Assembly: GCA_035513175.1 (NCBI GenBank)
Contig: DATKCN010000384.1
Location: 1-43,960 of the forward strand
Direction of reading: 5' to 3'
Length of the DNA stretch: 43,960 bases
Origin: DATKCN01 sp035513175
GTDB taxonomy: Bacteria; Chloroflexota; Chloroflexia; Thermomicrobiales; CFX8
The notes under the pieces are model-generated. The model was not told the DNA's origin, did no database searches, and saw only the letters and a program-made list of their open reading frames with translations. Positions 34,377-42,410 of the stretch are shown piece by piece. Each line of letters starts with the position of its first letter. The first letter of the stretch is position 1. Made by a program: the position numbers and the translations under genes.

Positions 34377-34469
34377 TCAGGCCGTCCAGACGCGGTGCTT
34401 TCCGGGGGTGACGTAGGACGCAGCGCGCATCCGGACGCGCGTCGGTCGAACGCGGTTGCCGCAAATCAC
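34377..34469 (-). CDS. Possible 30-residue peptide gene with its own terminator
   Basis: The GTG start is 3-7 bases after AAGGAGGAGCAC on the minus strand, a very strong ribosome-binding site. The peptide is strongly basic (CGNRVRPTRVRMRAASYV, GKHRVW) with one Cys, one Tyr and one Trp, and its stop is followed by an intrinsic terminator. The small size, good initiation and terminator suggest a self-contained small transcript or a leader controlling the downstream frame at 34140-34298. No family is recognised. A leader-peptide role is unsupported by codon runs. Confidence 0.4.
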   Translation of the reverse strand: MICGNRVRPTRVRMRAASYVTPGKHRVWTA

Positions 34470-34625
34470 GGTGCTCCTCCTTCGTCATCACTCACGCGCG
34501 GCATCTGCCGCCGAAAACCAGATTGCGGGCACGTCATCGAGCCCACGGTGGCGAATGATAGCGGTCTTCGACCCCGGATCACACTGGCGAACGGGACAGA
34601 TGCGACTGTTCGAACGTACAGGGCG

Positions 34626-34814
34626 TCAGCGGCTGATCGCAGCTCGCAGGGTCGTAGCGTTGTCGGCGATCAGCGCGCGGATCTCGTCGAGGGTGTCGAG
34701 CGCGAGCAACAGGTCCTCACTATCGAGGTAACGTACGGCGTCTGCCAGTTCACCACACTGGTCGAGCAGCGAGGCCAGCTCCGCGCGAGTCTTAGCCACC
34801 AGATCGGTTCCCAT
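34626..34814 (-). CDS. Hypothetical small helical protein
   Basis: A 62-residue acidic, leucine-rich protein predicted almost wholly helical (LASLLDQCGELADAVRYLDSEDLLLALDTLDEIRALI). GGGGAG is 7 bases before the ATG. It has no membrane span or signal and no family known to me; the pattern of Asp/Glu and Leu suggests a helical bundle or a regulator binding a partner. It reads toward the parAB side, opposite to the kinase gene at 35.0 kb. Confidence rests on the ribosome-binding site and amino-acid regularity. Confidence 0.5.
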   Translation of the reverse strand: MGTDLVAKTRAELASLLDQCGELADAVRYLDSEDLLLALDTLDEIRALIADNATTLRAAISR

Positions 34815-35046
34815 CTGTCACTCCCCATCGTCGTACAGGCGCCCTGCAAGCCAGCAAAGCGCGCCGAACGCCATGCGATCCACGCCGACGTTATCATGTG
34901 TGCGTCGTTGTCCGCGCAGGGGCATGCTGACGTAACGACCGAGGCCTTGGTCGGGTTATTGCGTTGCTGAGCGGTTGAGCCGGCCCGGATTCATGCTGGC
35001 AATGATGAGGCGCCGGGCAGGCTGATAATCTGAATGGAGACGCACG

Positions 35047-36861
35047 CTGCCGCAGACACGTATTCTGGCCGGACGGTACGAGCTTGGCGCGCCGATCGGC
35101 GAAGGCAACTTCTCCATCACCTATCGCGCCCTCGATCTCGTGCTGGGCCGCGATGTCGCGATCAAGATCCTGCGCGAGCAGTACTTCGCTCATGCCGGCT
35201 TTTCGTCGCGCTTCGAGACCGAGGCGCGTGTCTCCGCGCTTATCAGCCATCCGCACGTCGTGCAGGTCTTTGACTACGGACGTGAGGACCACACGGCGTA
35301 TATCGTCATGCAATTTGTGAATGGCCCGAGCCTGAAGGACTACATCCGCGAAGAAGGGCCGTTGACGATCGAGGAGTCGGTGGCGTTCTCGCTGCAGATT
35401 CTGGACGGACTCGCCGCGATCCACGACGCGGGCATCATTCACCGCGACGTCAAGCCACAGAACATCCTGCTGGCGGATGGTCGCCAGGTCAAGGTGACCG
35501 ACTTCGGTATCGCGCGCATCCGGAACGCCGAGGCGGGTCTCACCGAGACTGGGACGGCGCTGGGGACGGCCGCCTATATGGCCCCCGAGCAGGCGTCGGG
35601 CAACGCGGTCGTTCCAGCAACCGATTTGTACTCGGTCGGCGTCATTTTGTACGAGATGCTGACACGCCGCATGCCTTTCCCAGGCGAGAACCCGGTACAG
35701 GTCATGTACCGGCACGTCAACGAGCTGCCACCGACGCCGCGCACGCTGAATCCGCGCATCCCGGTTCCGCTGGAAGCGGTGCTGCTGCGCGCGCTGGCCA
35801 AGTCACCCGAGGATCGGTTCCCGAGCGCGCGGGCGATGCAGGACGCGCTGGAGTATCCATCGGCATACGTCGCGCCAGTCGCGTCACACGCTCAGACGAC
35901 GGACCCCGACGCGGTGACATCGGTGGCGCCGATCATCGCGGCGGCGCCGGTCCGCGCAACGCCCCGCCCACGGCGGCCGACGCCCCATCCCGTGCCTGTC
36001 AGCCGGCCGCCGGCGCGACGCTCCATCGGTGAACGGAGAGTGCAGGCGATCGTGCCGATCGTCGTGCTTGCGTTGCTGCTCGTTCTCGTCGGGGCGATCG
36101 CGCTGGCGAATCCTGGTGGAGACGACGAGTCGCCCGGCGCCGGCGTCGTCTTCGACGCGACGGAGACGCCGGAGGCCGCGCCGTCGCCAACTGAGATTGC
36201 CGCCGTCATTCCCGTGGATGAGCCGACAGCCACCGAAGCGCCGACCGAGACGCCGGAACCGACGGCGACCCCGGAACCATCTTCGACGCCCGAGCCGACG
36301 GCGACGCAGGAACCGACCGCGACCCCGGAGCCCGAGCCCACCGAGGCTCCCGACGATTCACCAACGACCGCGACGTCGATCGCGGGCGGCCAGTTCGACG
36401 TGCCGCTCGCTTCGCTGACGATTCCTCAGCACGTTGGGGAAGGACCGCGCGTCGACCTGTCAGCAGAGGATTTCACGGGGGCATATCGCCGACCGGACGG
36501 CATGCTTTTTGGCCGTCCAGCGACACACATATACGGCGTCGGCAGCGACGCGCACGCTGCGACCGCAACGTTCGAGATAGCGGAGGCTCCTGGGTCGTAC
36601 ATTCTGGTCACGATCACGGGCATGGATGACGAGCGTCCAGAAAAAGTACCGATGCGTCTGTGGCTGAATGACCGGATCATCTGGGAGGGACCGAGCCCGT
36701 TTCCGAATGAAAGCTGGCTGAACGTAAGCTGGCTGGTGAGCGACCTGTCAGCGTTGCAGGCCGGGCAGAACTCGATTACCGTCGAGGTGACCGAAGGTAA
36801 TGGCGCGATCGGCCGGCCGCCGTGGATTCTGATTACCAGTGCGATCGTGTACTACGGGTAA
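35047..36861 (+). CDS. Transmembrane Ser/Thr protein kinase with extracellular domain (PknB-like)
   Basis: The protein has a kinase domain with the ATP loop IGEGNFSITYRA (about 17-28), catalytic Lys 40 in RDVAIKIL, HRDVKPQNILL (132-142), DFGIAR (152-157) and GTAAYMAPEQ. A Pro-rich segment follows, then a membrane span (IVPIVVLALLLVLVGAIALA, about 335-354), a repetitive Thr/Pro/Glu-rich stalk (TEAPTETPEPTATPEP) and a 155-residue extracellular beta-rich domain ending in AIVYYG. PASTA repeats, usual in PknB, are absent. No ATG/GTG/TTG precedes the P-loop in frame (nearest is a stop at 35026), so CTG 35047 after GGAGA is used. Alternatively ATG 35034 with a one-base indel near 35046 would read MET-H-LPQTRIL. 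Confidence 0.85.
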   Translation: MPQTRILAGRYELGAPIGEGNFSITYRALDLVLGRDVAIKILREQYFAHAGFSSRFETEARVSALISHPHVVQVFDYGREDHTAYIVMQFVNGPSLKDYIREEGPLTIEESVAFSLQILDGLAAIHDAGIIHRDVKPQNILLADGRQVKVTDFGIARIRNAEAGLTETGTALGTAAYMAPEQASGNAVVPATDLYSVGVILYEMLTRRMPFPGENPVQVMYRHVNELPPTPRTLNPRIPVPLEAVLLRALAKSPEDRFPSARAMQDALEYPSAYVAPVASHAQTTDPDAVTSVAPIIAAAPVRATPRPRRPTPHPVPVSRPPARRSIGERRVQAIVPIVVLALLLVLVGAIALANPGGDDESPGAGVVFDATETPEAAPSPTEIAAVIPVDEPTATEAPTETPEPTATPEPSSTPEPTATQEPTATPEPEPTEAPDDSPTTATSIAGGQFDVPLASLTIPQHVGEGPRVDLSAEDFTGAYRRPDGMLFGRPATHIYGVGSDAHAATATFEIAEAPGSYILVTITGMDDERPEKVPMRLWLNDRIIWEGPSPFPNESWLNVSWLVSDLSALQAGQNSITVEVTEGNGAIGRPPWILITSAIVYYG

Positions 36862-37096
36862 GCAGCGTCGCAGTCGCGGGTTGCGCGTGACCGTGTTCGT
36901 GCGCCGGGCTTCGATGACGCGTGTGCCTAGGTCGAGAGGTTCGTGCCAGGCGGCGACGGCTGTTTGCCGCCGGCGCCAGCCGAGCCCGCCGCCCCCGTGG
37001 CCCTGACCGGGGCATGTGTCGCCGCCAGTCGGCGCAAACGGATTCGAATCCACGCGCGCGTCCTGGTCGGCGCCGCCCGTTGAGCACGCGCGTCGT
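36862..37096. other. Gap before the leucine promoter, no gene seen
   Basis: About 235 bases of GC-rich sequence with no credible coding frame. A 12-base palindrome GGATTCGAATCC (37040-37051) looks like a T-arm at first glance but does not fit a tRNA. Confidence 0.5.
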
Positions 37097-37125
37097 TTGA
37101 CACGCGCATGGCGCTCTGATACATT
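37097..37125 (+). promoter_or_regulatory. Promoter of the leucine operon
   Basis: Consensus TTGACA (37097-37102), exactly 17 bases, then TACATT (37120-37125). Transcription would begin near 37132, at the beginning of the T-box leader. Confidence 0.75.
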
Positions 37126-37131
37126 GCTCGC

Positions 37132-37376
37132 AATGAACTGGCTATGACGGCGAGTAGTAGCGGTTGCCGTGTCCCAGCGAACCGGGAGCGTGGTGCGAGC
37201 CCGGTGACACGAAGACGGTGAACTCGCGCCCGAGCCGCGTGGGCGACGACGAGCGTCCCAGTCCGCGCCGGGGTTGCCCGTTACAGCAATTCGAGTGGAT
37301 CGGCTCGTCACGCGACGACCGGTCAATAAGGGTGGTACCGCGGTTTTCCCGTCCCTGTCTGGGACGGGTTTTTTGT
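37132..37376 (+). promoter_or_regulatory. T-box leader, leucine-specific (CTC specifier)
   Basis: The conserved T-box element AGGGTGGTACCGCGG is at 37329-37343. Stem I features are visible: GAGTAGTAGC (AGTA region), CAGCGAACCGGG and GGTGCGAGCCCGGT, the distal apical-loop sequences, and a specifier loop with CTC at 37223-37225 (GTGAACTCGC), a leucine codon. Uncharged tRNA-Leu would pair at the specifier and at the TGG bulge, stabilising an antiterminator. An intrinsic terminator follows at once. This matches leuA as the first gene. Confidence 0.93.
37348..37374 (+). terminator. T-box terminator hairpin
   Basis: CCCGTCCC-TGTCT-GGGACGGG with six T bases directly after: a textbook intrinsic terminator, mutually exclusive with the antiterminator that includes the T-box sequence. 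Confidence 0.92.
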
Positions 37377-37581
37377 TGCCTGATCTCAGCGCATTCTGGT
37401 TGATTGGGGCGTCGATGCAGGCATGCCTGGTTGGGATACGGCACGGATGGCGCTCGTTATCAGGGCTCACGGGTCGTGCCGCACTCGCGCCATCACCGGG
37501 CTCGCTCTCGCTTACTTGGCCCGGTTGCCGGGCCATGCGCGGACGCTGCCAGACGCATCGACACAGTGACGGAGAGACAGC

Positions 37582-39126
37582 ATGAGTGACCGGGTATTGA
37601 TTTTCGACACGACCTTGCGGGACGGAGAACAGTCGCCTGGCGCGACGATGACGACCCCGGAGAAGATCGAGGTGGCGCGCCAGCTCGTGCGGCTGGGAGT
37701 GGACATCATCGAAGCGGGCTACCCGAACGCGTCTCCGGGAGACCTTGAAGCGGTACAGATGATTGGGCGCGAGGTCAAAGGCGCAGTCGTCGCCGGGCTG
37801 GCACGCGTGCAGTTCGTCGACATCGACGCGGCCTGGGAGGGGGTGCGCTACGCCGAGAGCCCCCGCATTCACACGTTCGTGTCGTCGTCGCCGATTCACA
37901 TGGAGTTCCAACTGCGGAAGCGGCCGGAGGAAGTGCTGGAGATGGCCCGAGCGGCGGTGCGGCGCTGCAAGGGCTACCTGTCCGACGTGCAATTCTCCGC
38001 CATGGACGCGACCCGCAGCGACTGGGACTTCCTGTGCCGCATGTTCGAGGCGGCGATCGAGGAAGGCGCAACGACGCTCAACATCCCGGACACGGTCGGG
38101 TATACGACTCCGGAGGAGTTCACGCGGCTGATCAACTACATCCGCGAGCGCACGCGCGGCGTCGAGAAGGCCGTGCTGTCGGTCCATTGCCACAACGATC
38201 TCGGGCTGGCGACGGCGAACACGCTGGCGGCGGTGAAGGCCGGAGTGCGGCAGGTCGAGGTGACGATTAACGGGCTCGGCGAGCGGGCCGGCAACACGGC
38301 GCTCGAAGAAGTCGTGATGGCGCTCAAGACCCGCAAGGACTACTACGGCGATGTCGAGACGCGCATCAACACGCAGGAGATCGTGCCGTCCAGCAGGATC
38401 GTGAGCCGGGCGTCGAGCATTCCGGTGCAACCGAACAAGGCGATCGTGGGGGCGAACGCGTTCGCGCACGAATCGGGCATCCACCAGGATGGCATGATCA
38501 AGCATCGCGACACCTACGAGATCATGACGCCGGAGTCGGTAGGCTGGGGCGCGACGAAGCTGGTGCTCGGCAAGCACTCGGGGCGGGCCGGTTTCCGGGC
38601 GGGCCTGCAGGAACTGGGGTATGAAGTTGAAGCCGACCGGTTGCAGGCGCTCTACCTACGTTTCATCGAGCTGACGGATCGCAAAAAGCACGTTGCCGAC
38701 GCTGATCTCATCGCGATCGTCGAGGACGAGCTGCAACACGAGGGTCCGGAGCCGTTCCACCTGCTGGCCTGGCAGGCGCACTCCGGCTCGGACGGTGAGG
38801 CTGAAGCGGCGGTCATCGTCGGCGTCAACGGGGTCGAGCGGGAAGCGACCGGAAGGGGCAATGGGCAGATAGACGCGCTGTATTCCGCGATCGACTCGAT
38901 CGTTGGGATCGAGAACGTGCTACAGCAATATCACATCGACGCCGTGACCCCCGGCGAGGACGCGCAGGGAGCGGTAATGGTGCGCATTCTCGTGGACGGG
39001 AATGTCTACGCGGGGCACGGCGTTGCCACCGATATCGTGGAGTCGAGCGTGCGCGCCTATCTGACGGCGCTGAACAGGGCGGCGGTGGCCGTCCAGGTCC
39101 CGCTGAAGGCGGAGGGGGTGGTCTGA
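37582..39126 (+). CDS. leuA: 2-isopropylmalate synthase
   Basis: A 514-residue enzyme condensing acetyl-CoA with 2-oxoisovalerate, first step of leucine synthesis. The N-terminal IFDTTLRDGEQSPGA motif supplies the metal and acid residues; the SVHCHNDLGLATAN motif holds the HxH metal ligands, followed by INGLGERAGN. The specific FSAMDATRSD segment and the C-terminal regulatory domain (about 390-514; LLAWQAHSGSDGEAEAAV onward) distinguish LeuA from homocitrate synthase. Feedback by leucine in that domain is family knowledge, not shown here. The gene sits 200 bases after the T-box terminator and leads leuA-leuC-orf-leuD-leuB. Confidence 0.96.
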   Translation: MSDRVLIFDTTLRDGEQSPGATMTTPEKIEVARQLVRLGVDIIEAGYPNASPGDLEAVQMIGREVKGAVVAGLARVQFVDIDAAWEGVRYAESPRIHTFVSSSPIHMEFQLRKRPEEVLEMARAAVRRCKGYLSDVQFSAMDATRSDWDFLCRMFEAAIEEGATTLNIPDTVGYTTPEEFTRLINYIRERTRGVEKAVLSVHCHNDLGLATANTLAAVKAGVRQVEVTINGLGERAGNTALEEVVMALKTRKDYYGDVETRINTQEIVPSSRIVSRASSIPVQPNKAIVGANAFAHESGIHQDGMIKHRDTYEIMTPESVGWGATKLVLGKHSGRAGFRAGLQELGYEVEADRLQALYLRFIELTDRKKHVADADLIAIVEDELQHEGPEPFHLLAWQAHSGSDGEAEAAVIVGVNGVEREATGRGNGQIDALYSAIDSIVGIENVLQQYHIDAVTPGEDAQGAVMVRILVDGNVYAGHGVATDIVESSVRAYLTALNRAAVAVQVPLKAEGVV

Positions 39127-40386
39127 GTGGGTCTCACAATGACGGAGAAGATTCTCGCGAAAGGGGCGGGCCGGGACTCGGTCACGCCTGGCGAGATCAT
39201 TGAGGTGGCGGTCGATCTGGTGATGACGAACGACATCACCGCGCCGCTGTCGATCGCGGAATTCAAGAAGACCGGCCTGGAGCGTGTGTTCGATCCGAAC
39301 AAGGTCGTGTTCGTGCCGGACCATTTCGTGCCGGCCAAGGACATCAAGTCGGCCGAGCAGGCCAAGATCATGCGCGAGTTCGCGCACGAGCAGGGCACGA
39401 TCTACTTCGAGATCGGGCGGGCGGGCATCGAGCACGTGGTGTTGCCGGAGAACGGCCTGACCCTGCCGGGAGACATCATCATTGGCGCTGACTCGCACAC
39501 CTGCACCTATGGCGCGTTCAACGCGTTTTCAACGGGCATGGGATCGACTGACATCGCGGCAGCCATGGCGCTCGGCACGACCTGGGTGCGGGTGCCCGAT
39601 TCGATCAAGCTCGTCTACACCGGCACGATGCCGGACAACATCGGCGGCAAGGACCTCATCCTGCACACGATCGGGCTGATCGGTGTCGACGGCGCGCTTA
39701 ACTCGGTCATGGAGTTCACCGGGCCTGTCATCGACGCGCTGCCGCTGGATGACCGCATCGCGATGTGCAACATGGCGATCGAGGCAGGCGGCGACACCGG
39801 CATCTTCCCGTTCGACGACAAGACCAGGGTGTACATCGACAGTGTCTCCAAACGATCGTACCAGCCGTACGCGTCCGACCCGGACGCGAGCTACTCGCGC
39901 GTGGTGGAGATCGATGTCACGAACCTCAAGCCGGTCGTGGCGCTGCCGCACCTGCCATCGAACGTGCATCCGGCCGACGAGGTGGGATTCATCGAGATCC
40001 ATCAGGTCGTCATCGGCTCGTGCACCAACGGGCGGCTCTCCGACCTGCGCAACGCGGCCGACATCCTGCGGGGGCGCAAGGTGCACGACAAGGTGCGCTG
40101 CATCGTGATTCCCGGCAGTCAGGAGGTGGCGAAACAGGCGACGCGGGAGGGAATCGTGGACGTGTTCATGGACGCGGGCGCGATCTTCAGCACCTCGACG
40201 TGCGGGCCGTGCCTGGGCGGCTATATGGGTGTGCTCGCGCAAGGCGAGCGCTGCGTGTCGACGACGAACCGCAACTTTCGGGGGCGCATGGGGCACCGCG
40301 AGGCGGAGATCATTCTGTGCGGCCCGCAGGTCGCCGCGGCCAGCGCCGTGCTGGGACGCGTTGGCTCGCCGGACATGCTGCCGTAG
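39127..40386 (+). CDS. leuC: 3-isopropylmalate dehydratase large subunit
   Basis: A 419-residue aconitase-superfamily subunit that, with LeuD, isomerises 2- to 3-isopropylmalate. Three cysteines for the 4Fe-4S cluster: one in VIGSCTNGRLSDL and two in STSTCGPCLGGYMG; GADSHTCTYGAFNAFSTGMGSTD is the substrate-binding motif. The length (about 420) is that of the shorter archaeal-type LeuC/HacA group, not the 460+ residue enterobacterial form. The GTG at 39127 has GGAGGGGG 8 bases upstream and is preferred; ATG 39139 is possible. It abuts leuA with no gap. Homoaconitase activity cannot be excluded from sequence, but the operon favours leucine. Confidence 0.94.
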   Translation: MGLTMTEKILAKGAGRDSVTPGEIIEVAVDLVMTNDITAPLSIAEFKKTGLERVFDPNKVVFVPDHFVPAKDIKSAEQAKIMREFAHEQGTIYFEIGRAGIEHVVLPENGLTLPGDIIIGADSHTCTYGAFNAFSTGMGSTDIAAAMALGTTWVRVPDSIKLVYTGTMPDNIGGKDLILHTIGLIGVDGALNSVMEFTGPVIDALPLDDRIAMCNMAIEAGGDTGIFPFDDKTRVYIDSVSKRSYQPYASDPDASYSRVVEIDVTNLKPVVALPHLPSNVHPADEVGFIEIHQVVIGSCTNGRLSDLRNAADILRGRKVHDKVRCIVIPGSQEVAKQATREGIVDVFMDAGAIFSTSTCGPCLGGYMGVLAQGERCVSTTNRNFRGRMGHREAEIILCGPQVAAASAVLGRVGSPDMLP

Positions 40387-40422
40387 TCGAATCAGACGGA
40401 ATCGGTTTGCAGGAGATTCAAT

Positions 40423-40686
40423 ATGGGATTGCCCCGCGTCGTGAGCTATGGCGCGTTCGAGAGCAGGAGCGAACGGGCGCGCGCGATTACCTTCGATCTG
40501 TGTCGCTACATGCGCGTCGACAGGCGCGGCATGGACATGGCCGAGACGATGTCGATGTGCCACTGGGTCTTCGACCACGTGGCGGCGGGAGAGGACCCGG
40601 TCGATCTCGCGACTCTGTCGCAACGCTGGTCGTCGCGCGCTGAATCGCGGGACGACCATGAGTGGTTGCAGCGAGCATTCAGGTAG
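40423..40686 (+). CDS. Small unknown protein inside the leucine operon
   Basis: An 87-residue basic/acidic mixed protein between leuC and leuD. GGAG lies 8 bases before the ATG and the flanking gaps are 36 bases each, so it is part of the transcript. It has two Cys (FDLCRYM, MSMCHWVF) and a pattern of Asp/Arg/Trp; no recognised domain. LeuD and LeuC are usually adjacent, so an insertion at this point is uncommon. Possible roles are assembly or regulation of the dehydratase, but this is speculation. Confidence 0.7.
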   Translation: MGLPRVVSYGAFESRSERARAITFDLCRYMRVDRRGMDMAETMSMCHWVFDHVAAGEDPVDLATLSQRWSSRAESRDDHEWLQRAFR

Positions 40687-40722
40687 AGGGCGTCAGCGCG
40701 GGCACAGTGACAGGATAGGGAC

Positions 40723-41232
40723 ATGCTCTTTCGGGGACGGGTCTGGAAGTTTGACGATGACATCGACACAGACGTCATAATCCCGGCGCGGCATCTATTG
40801 ACGATCGACGCGAAAGAGCTCGCGAAGCACGTCATGGAAGACGTCGATCCGGAGTTCGCGGGCAAGGTGCAGGAAGGCGACATCATCGTCGCGGGGAAGA
40901 ACTTCGGCTGCGGCTCGTCACGCGAGCACGCGCCGATGGCGATCCGCGGGGCAGGGGTCTCGGTCGTCATCGCGAAGTCGTACGCCCGCATCTTCTACCG
41001 CAATTCGATCAACATCGGCCTGCCGCTGGTGGAATGTCCCGAGGCGGTCGATGACGCCGAAACCGGCGACATACTGGAGGTCGACACCACCGAGGGGGCG
41101 GTTATCAACACCCGCACCGGCAGGGAATACCTTTCCAAGCCACACGCTCCGTTCGTGCAGGAGATAGTGAACGCCGGCGGGCTGATGGAGGCGGTCGCGG
41201 CCCGCGTGCGGGAGCGACAGGCGCAGGCATGA
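40723..41232 (+). CDS. leuD: 3-isopropylmalate dehydratase small subunit
   Basis: A 169-residue swivel domain partner of LeuC. FDDDIDTDVIIPARHL is the family start, and GKNFGCGSSREHAPMAIRGAG is the substrate-recognition loop, with IAKSYARIFYRNSINIGLPLVE following. Length fits the short LeuD type that pairs with the archaeal-style LeuC. The start of the next gene overlaps the stop (ATGA), so translation is coupled to leuB. Confidence 0.96.
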   Translation: MLFRGRVWKFDDDIDTDVIIPARHLLTIDAKELAKHVMEDVDPEFAGKVQEGDIIVAGKNFGCGSSREHAPMAIRGAGVSVVIAKSYARIFYRNSINIGLPLVECPEAVDDAETGDILEVDTTEGAVINTRTGREYLSKPHAPFVQEIVNAGGLMEAVAARVRERQAQA

Positions 41233-42356
41233 GCGACGCGTCATTCAGGATCATGCTGCTGCGGGGCGACGGCGCCGGCCCCGAGGTGATCGACGAGGCG
41301 GCGAAGACACTGGATCTTGCCGCCCGGCTGGGCGGATTCGCGGTGGAGTTCGTCGATGCGCAGATCGGGGGCTCGGCCATCGACGCGCATGGCACGCCGA
41401 TACGGGAGGAGGACATCCGGACCGCGCGTACGTGCGACGCAATTCTGCTCGGCGCGGTCGGCGGACCGGCGTGGGACCACCTCGACCGCGCGAATCGTCC
41501 GGAAGCGGGGCTGCTGCGATTGCGGTACGCGCTGGGGCTGTTCGCGAACCTGCGGCCGGTCAAGGTGTTCGACGCGCTGGTGGACGCCTCGCCCGTCAAG
41601 CCCGAGTTCGTGCGGGGCGTCGACCTGTTGATCGTGCGCGAGCTGACGGGCGGGCTATACTTCGGCAAGCCGTCGAAACAGTGGAATACGTCGAGGGGCA
41701 GGCGCGCGGTCGACACGCTGATCTACCGTGAGCACGAGATCGAGCGCGTCGTGCGGCTGGCATTTCAGCTGGCGTCGACGCGACGAAGGAAGGTTACGAG
41801 TGTCGACAAGGCCAACGTGCTGTCGACCTCGCAACTGTGGCGAGCGATCGCGTCCGGAATCGCGTCCGAGCATCCGGAAATCGAGACGGAACACGCGCTG
41901 GTCGATTCGTGCGCGATGCGGCTGATCAGCCGGCCCCGCGACTACGATGTGATGGTGATGGAAAACACCTTCGGCGACATTCTCAGTGACGAGGCGGCCG
42001 TGCTGGCGGGATCTCTCGGAATGCTGCCGTCGGCCAGCCTGAATGGGCTCAAGCCCGCGAGGCGGGGGACGGCGGCGCTCCAGTTCGGGATGTATGAGCC
42101 GATCCACGGCTCGGCTCCGGATATCGCGGGGAAAGGGATCGCGAACCCGACCGGCGCGATCCTGTCGGCGGCAATGATGCTGCGCGCGTCATTGGGCAGG
42201 ACGCGTGAGGCAGACGCGATCGAGTCTGCCGTTGACGCGGCGCTGAAGGCCGGCGCGCGCACGGCCGACATCGCGCTGGGCCGGCAGGCGCTATCGACAC
42301 CGGCGTTCGGCGACGCCGTGCGCGGCCATCTGGAGGGAATCGTCCACGCTGACTGA
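41229..42356 (+). CDS. leuB: 3-isopropylmalate dehydrogenase
   Basis: A 375-residue NAD-dependent oxidative decarboxylase of the isocitrate/isopropylmalate dehydrogenase family. LLRGDGAGPEV is the start; LLGAVGGPAWDHLDR holds the substrate/metal region; LRYALGLFANLRPVKVF carries the arginines; LIVRELTGGLYFGKPS has the catalytic tyrosine, and DVMVMENTFGDILSDEAAVLAGSLGMLPSASL has metal aspartates; EPIHGSAPDIAGKGIANPTGAI is the nucleotide loop. Residues match LeuB, not isocitrate dehydrogenase. It is coupled to leuD by a 4-base overlap and completes the pathway to 2-oxo-isocaproate. Confidence 0.96.
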   Translation: MSDASFRIMLLRGDGAGPEVIDEAAKTLDLAARLGGFAVEFVDAQIGGSAIDAHGTPIREEDIRTARTCDAILLGAVGGPAWDHLDRANRPEAGLLRLRYALGLFANLRPVKVFDALVDASPVKPEFVRGVDLLIVRELTGGLYFGKPSKQWNTSRGRRAVDTLIYREHEIERVVRLAFQLASTRRRKVTSVDKANVLSTSQLWRAIASGIASEHPEIETEHALVDSCAMRLISRPRDYDVMVMENTFGDILSDEAAVLAGSLGMLPSASLNGLKPARRGTAALQFGMYEPIHGSAPDIAGKGIANPTGAILSAAMMLRASLGRTREADAIESAVDAALKAGARTADIALGRQALSTPAFGDAVRGHLEGIVHAD

Positions 42357-42410
42357 GAGATGCCGGCGCCGTCCCGATCTCATCGCGGGTGGTAAGGGAG
42401 CGATAGCGTA

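Noticed and set aside
34395..34970. 191-residue plus-strand frame
   Set aside because: Overlaps the small minus-strand frames and terminator, composition is unconvincing and no ribosome-binding site is seen.
37040..37051. GGATTCGAATCC, which looks like a tRNA T-arm, possibly selC
   Set aside because: Position 53 would be A opposite C, no matching acceptor or anticodon arms fit on either strand.
36748..38577. Long minus-strand open frame across the T-box and leuA
   Set aside because: Arg/His-rich with no domain, covers a clear riboswitch and a real gene on the other strand.
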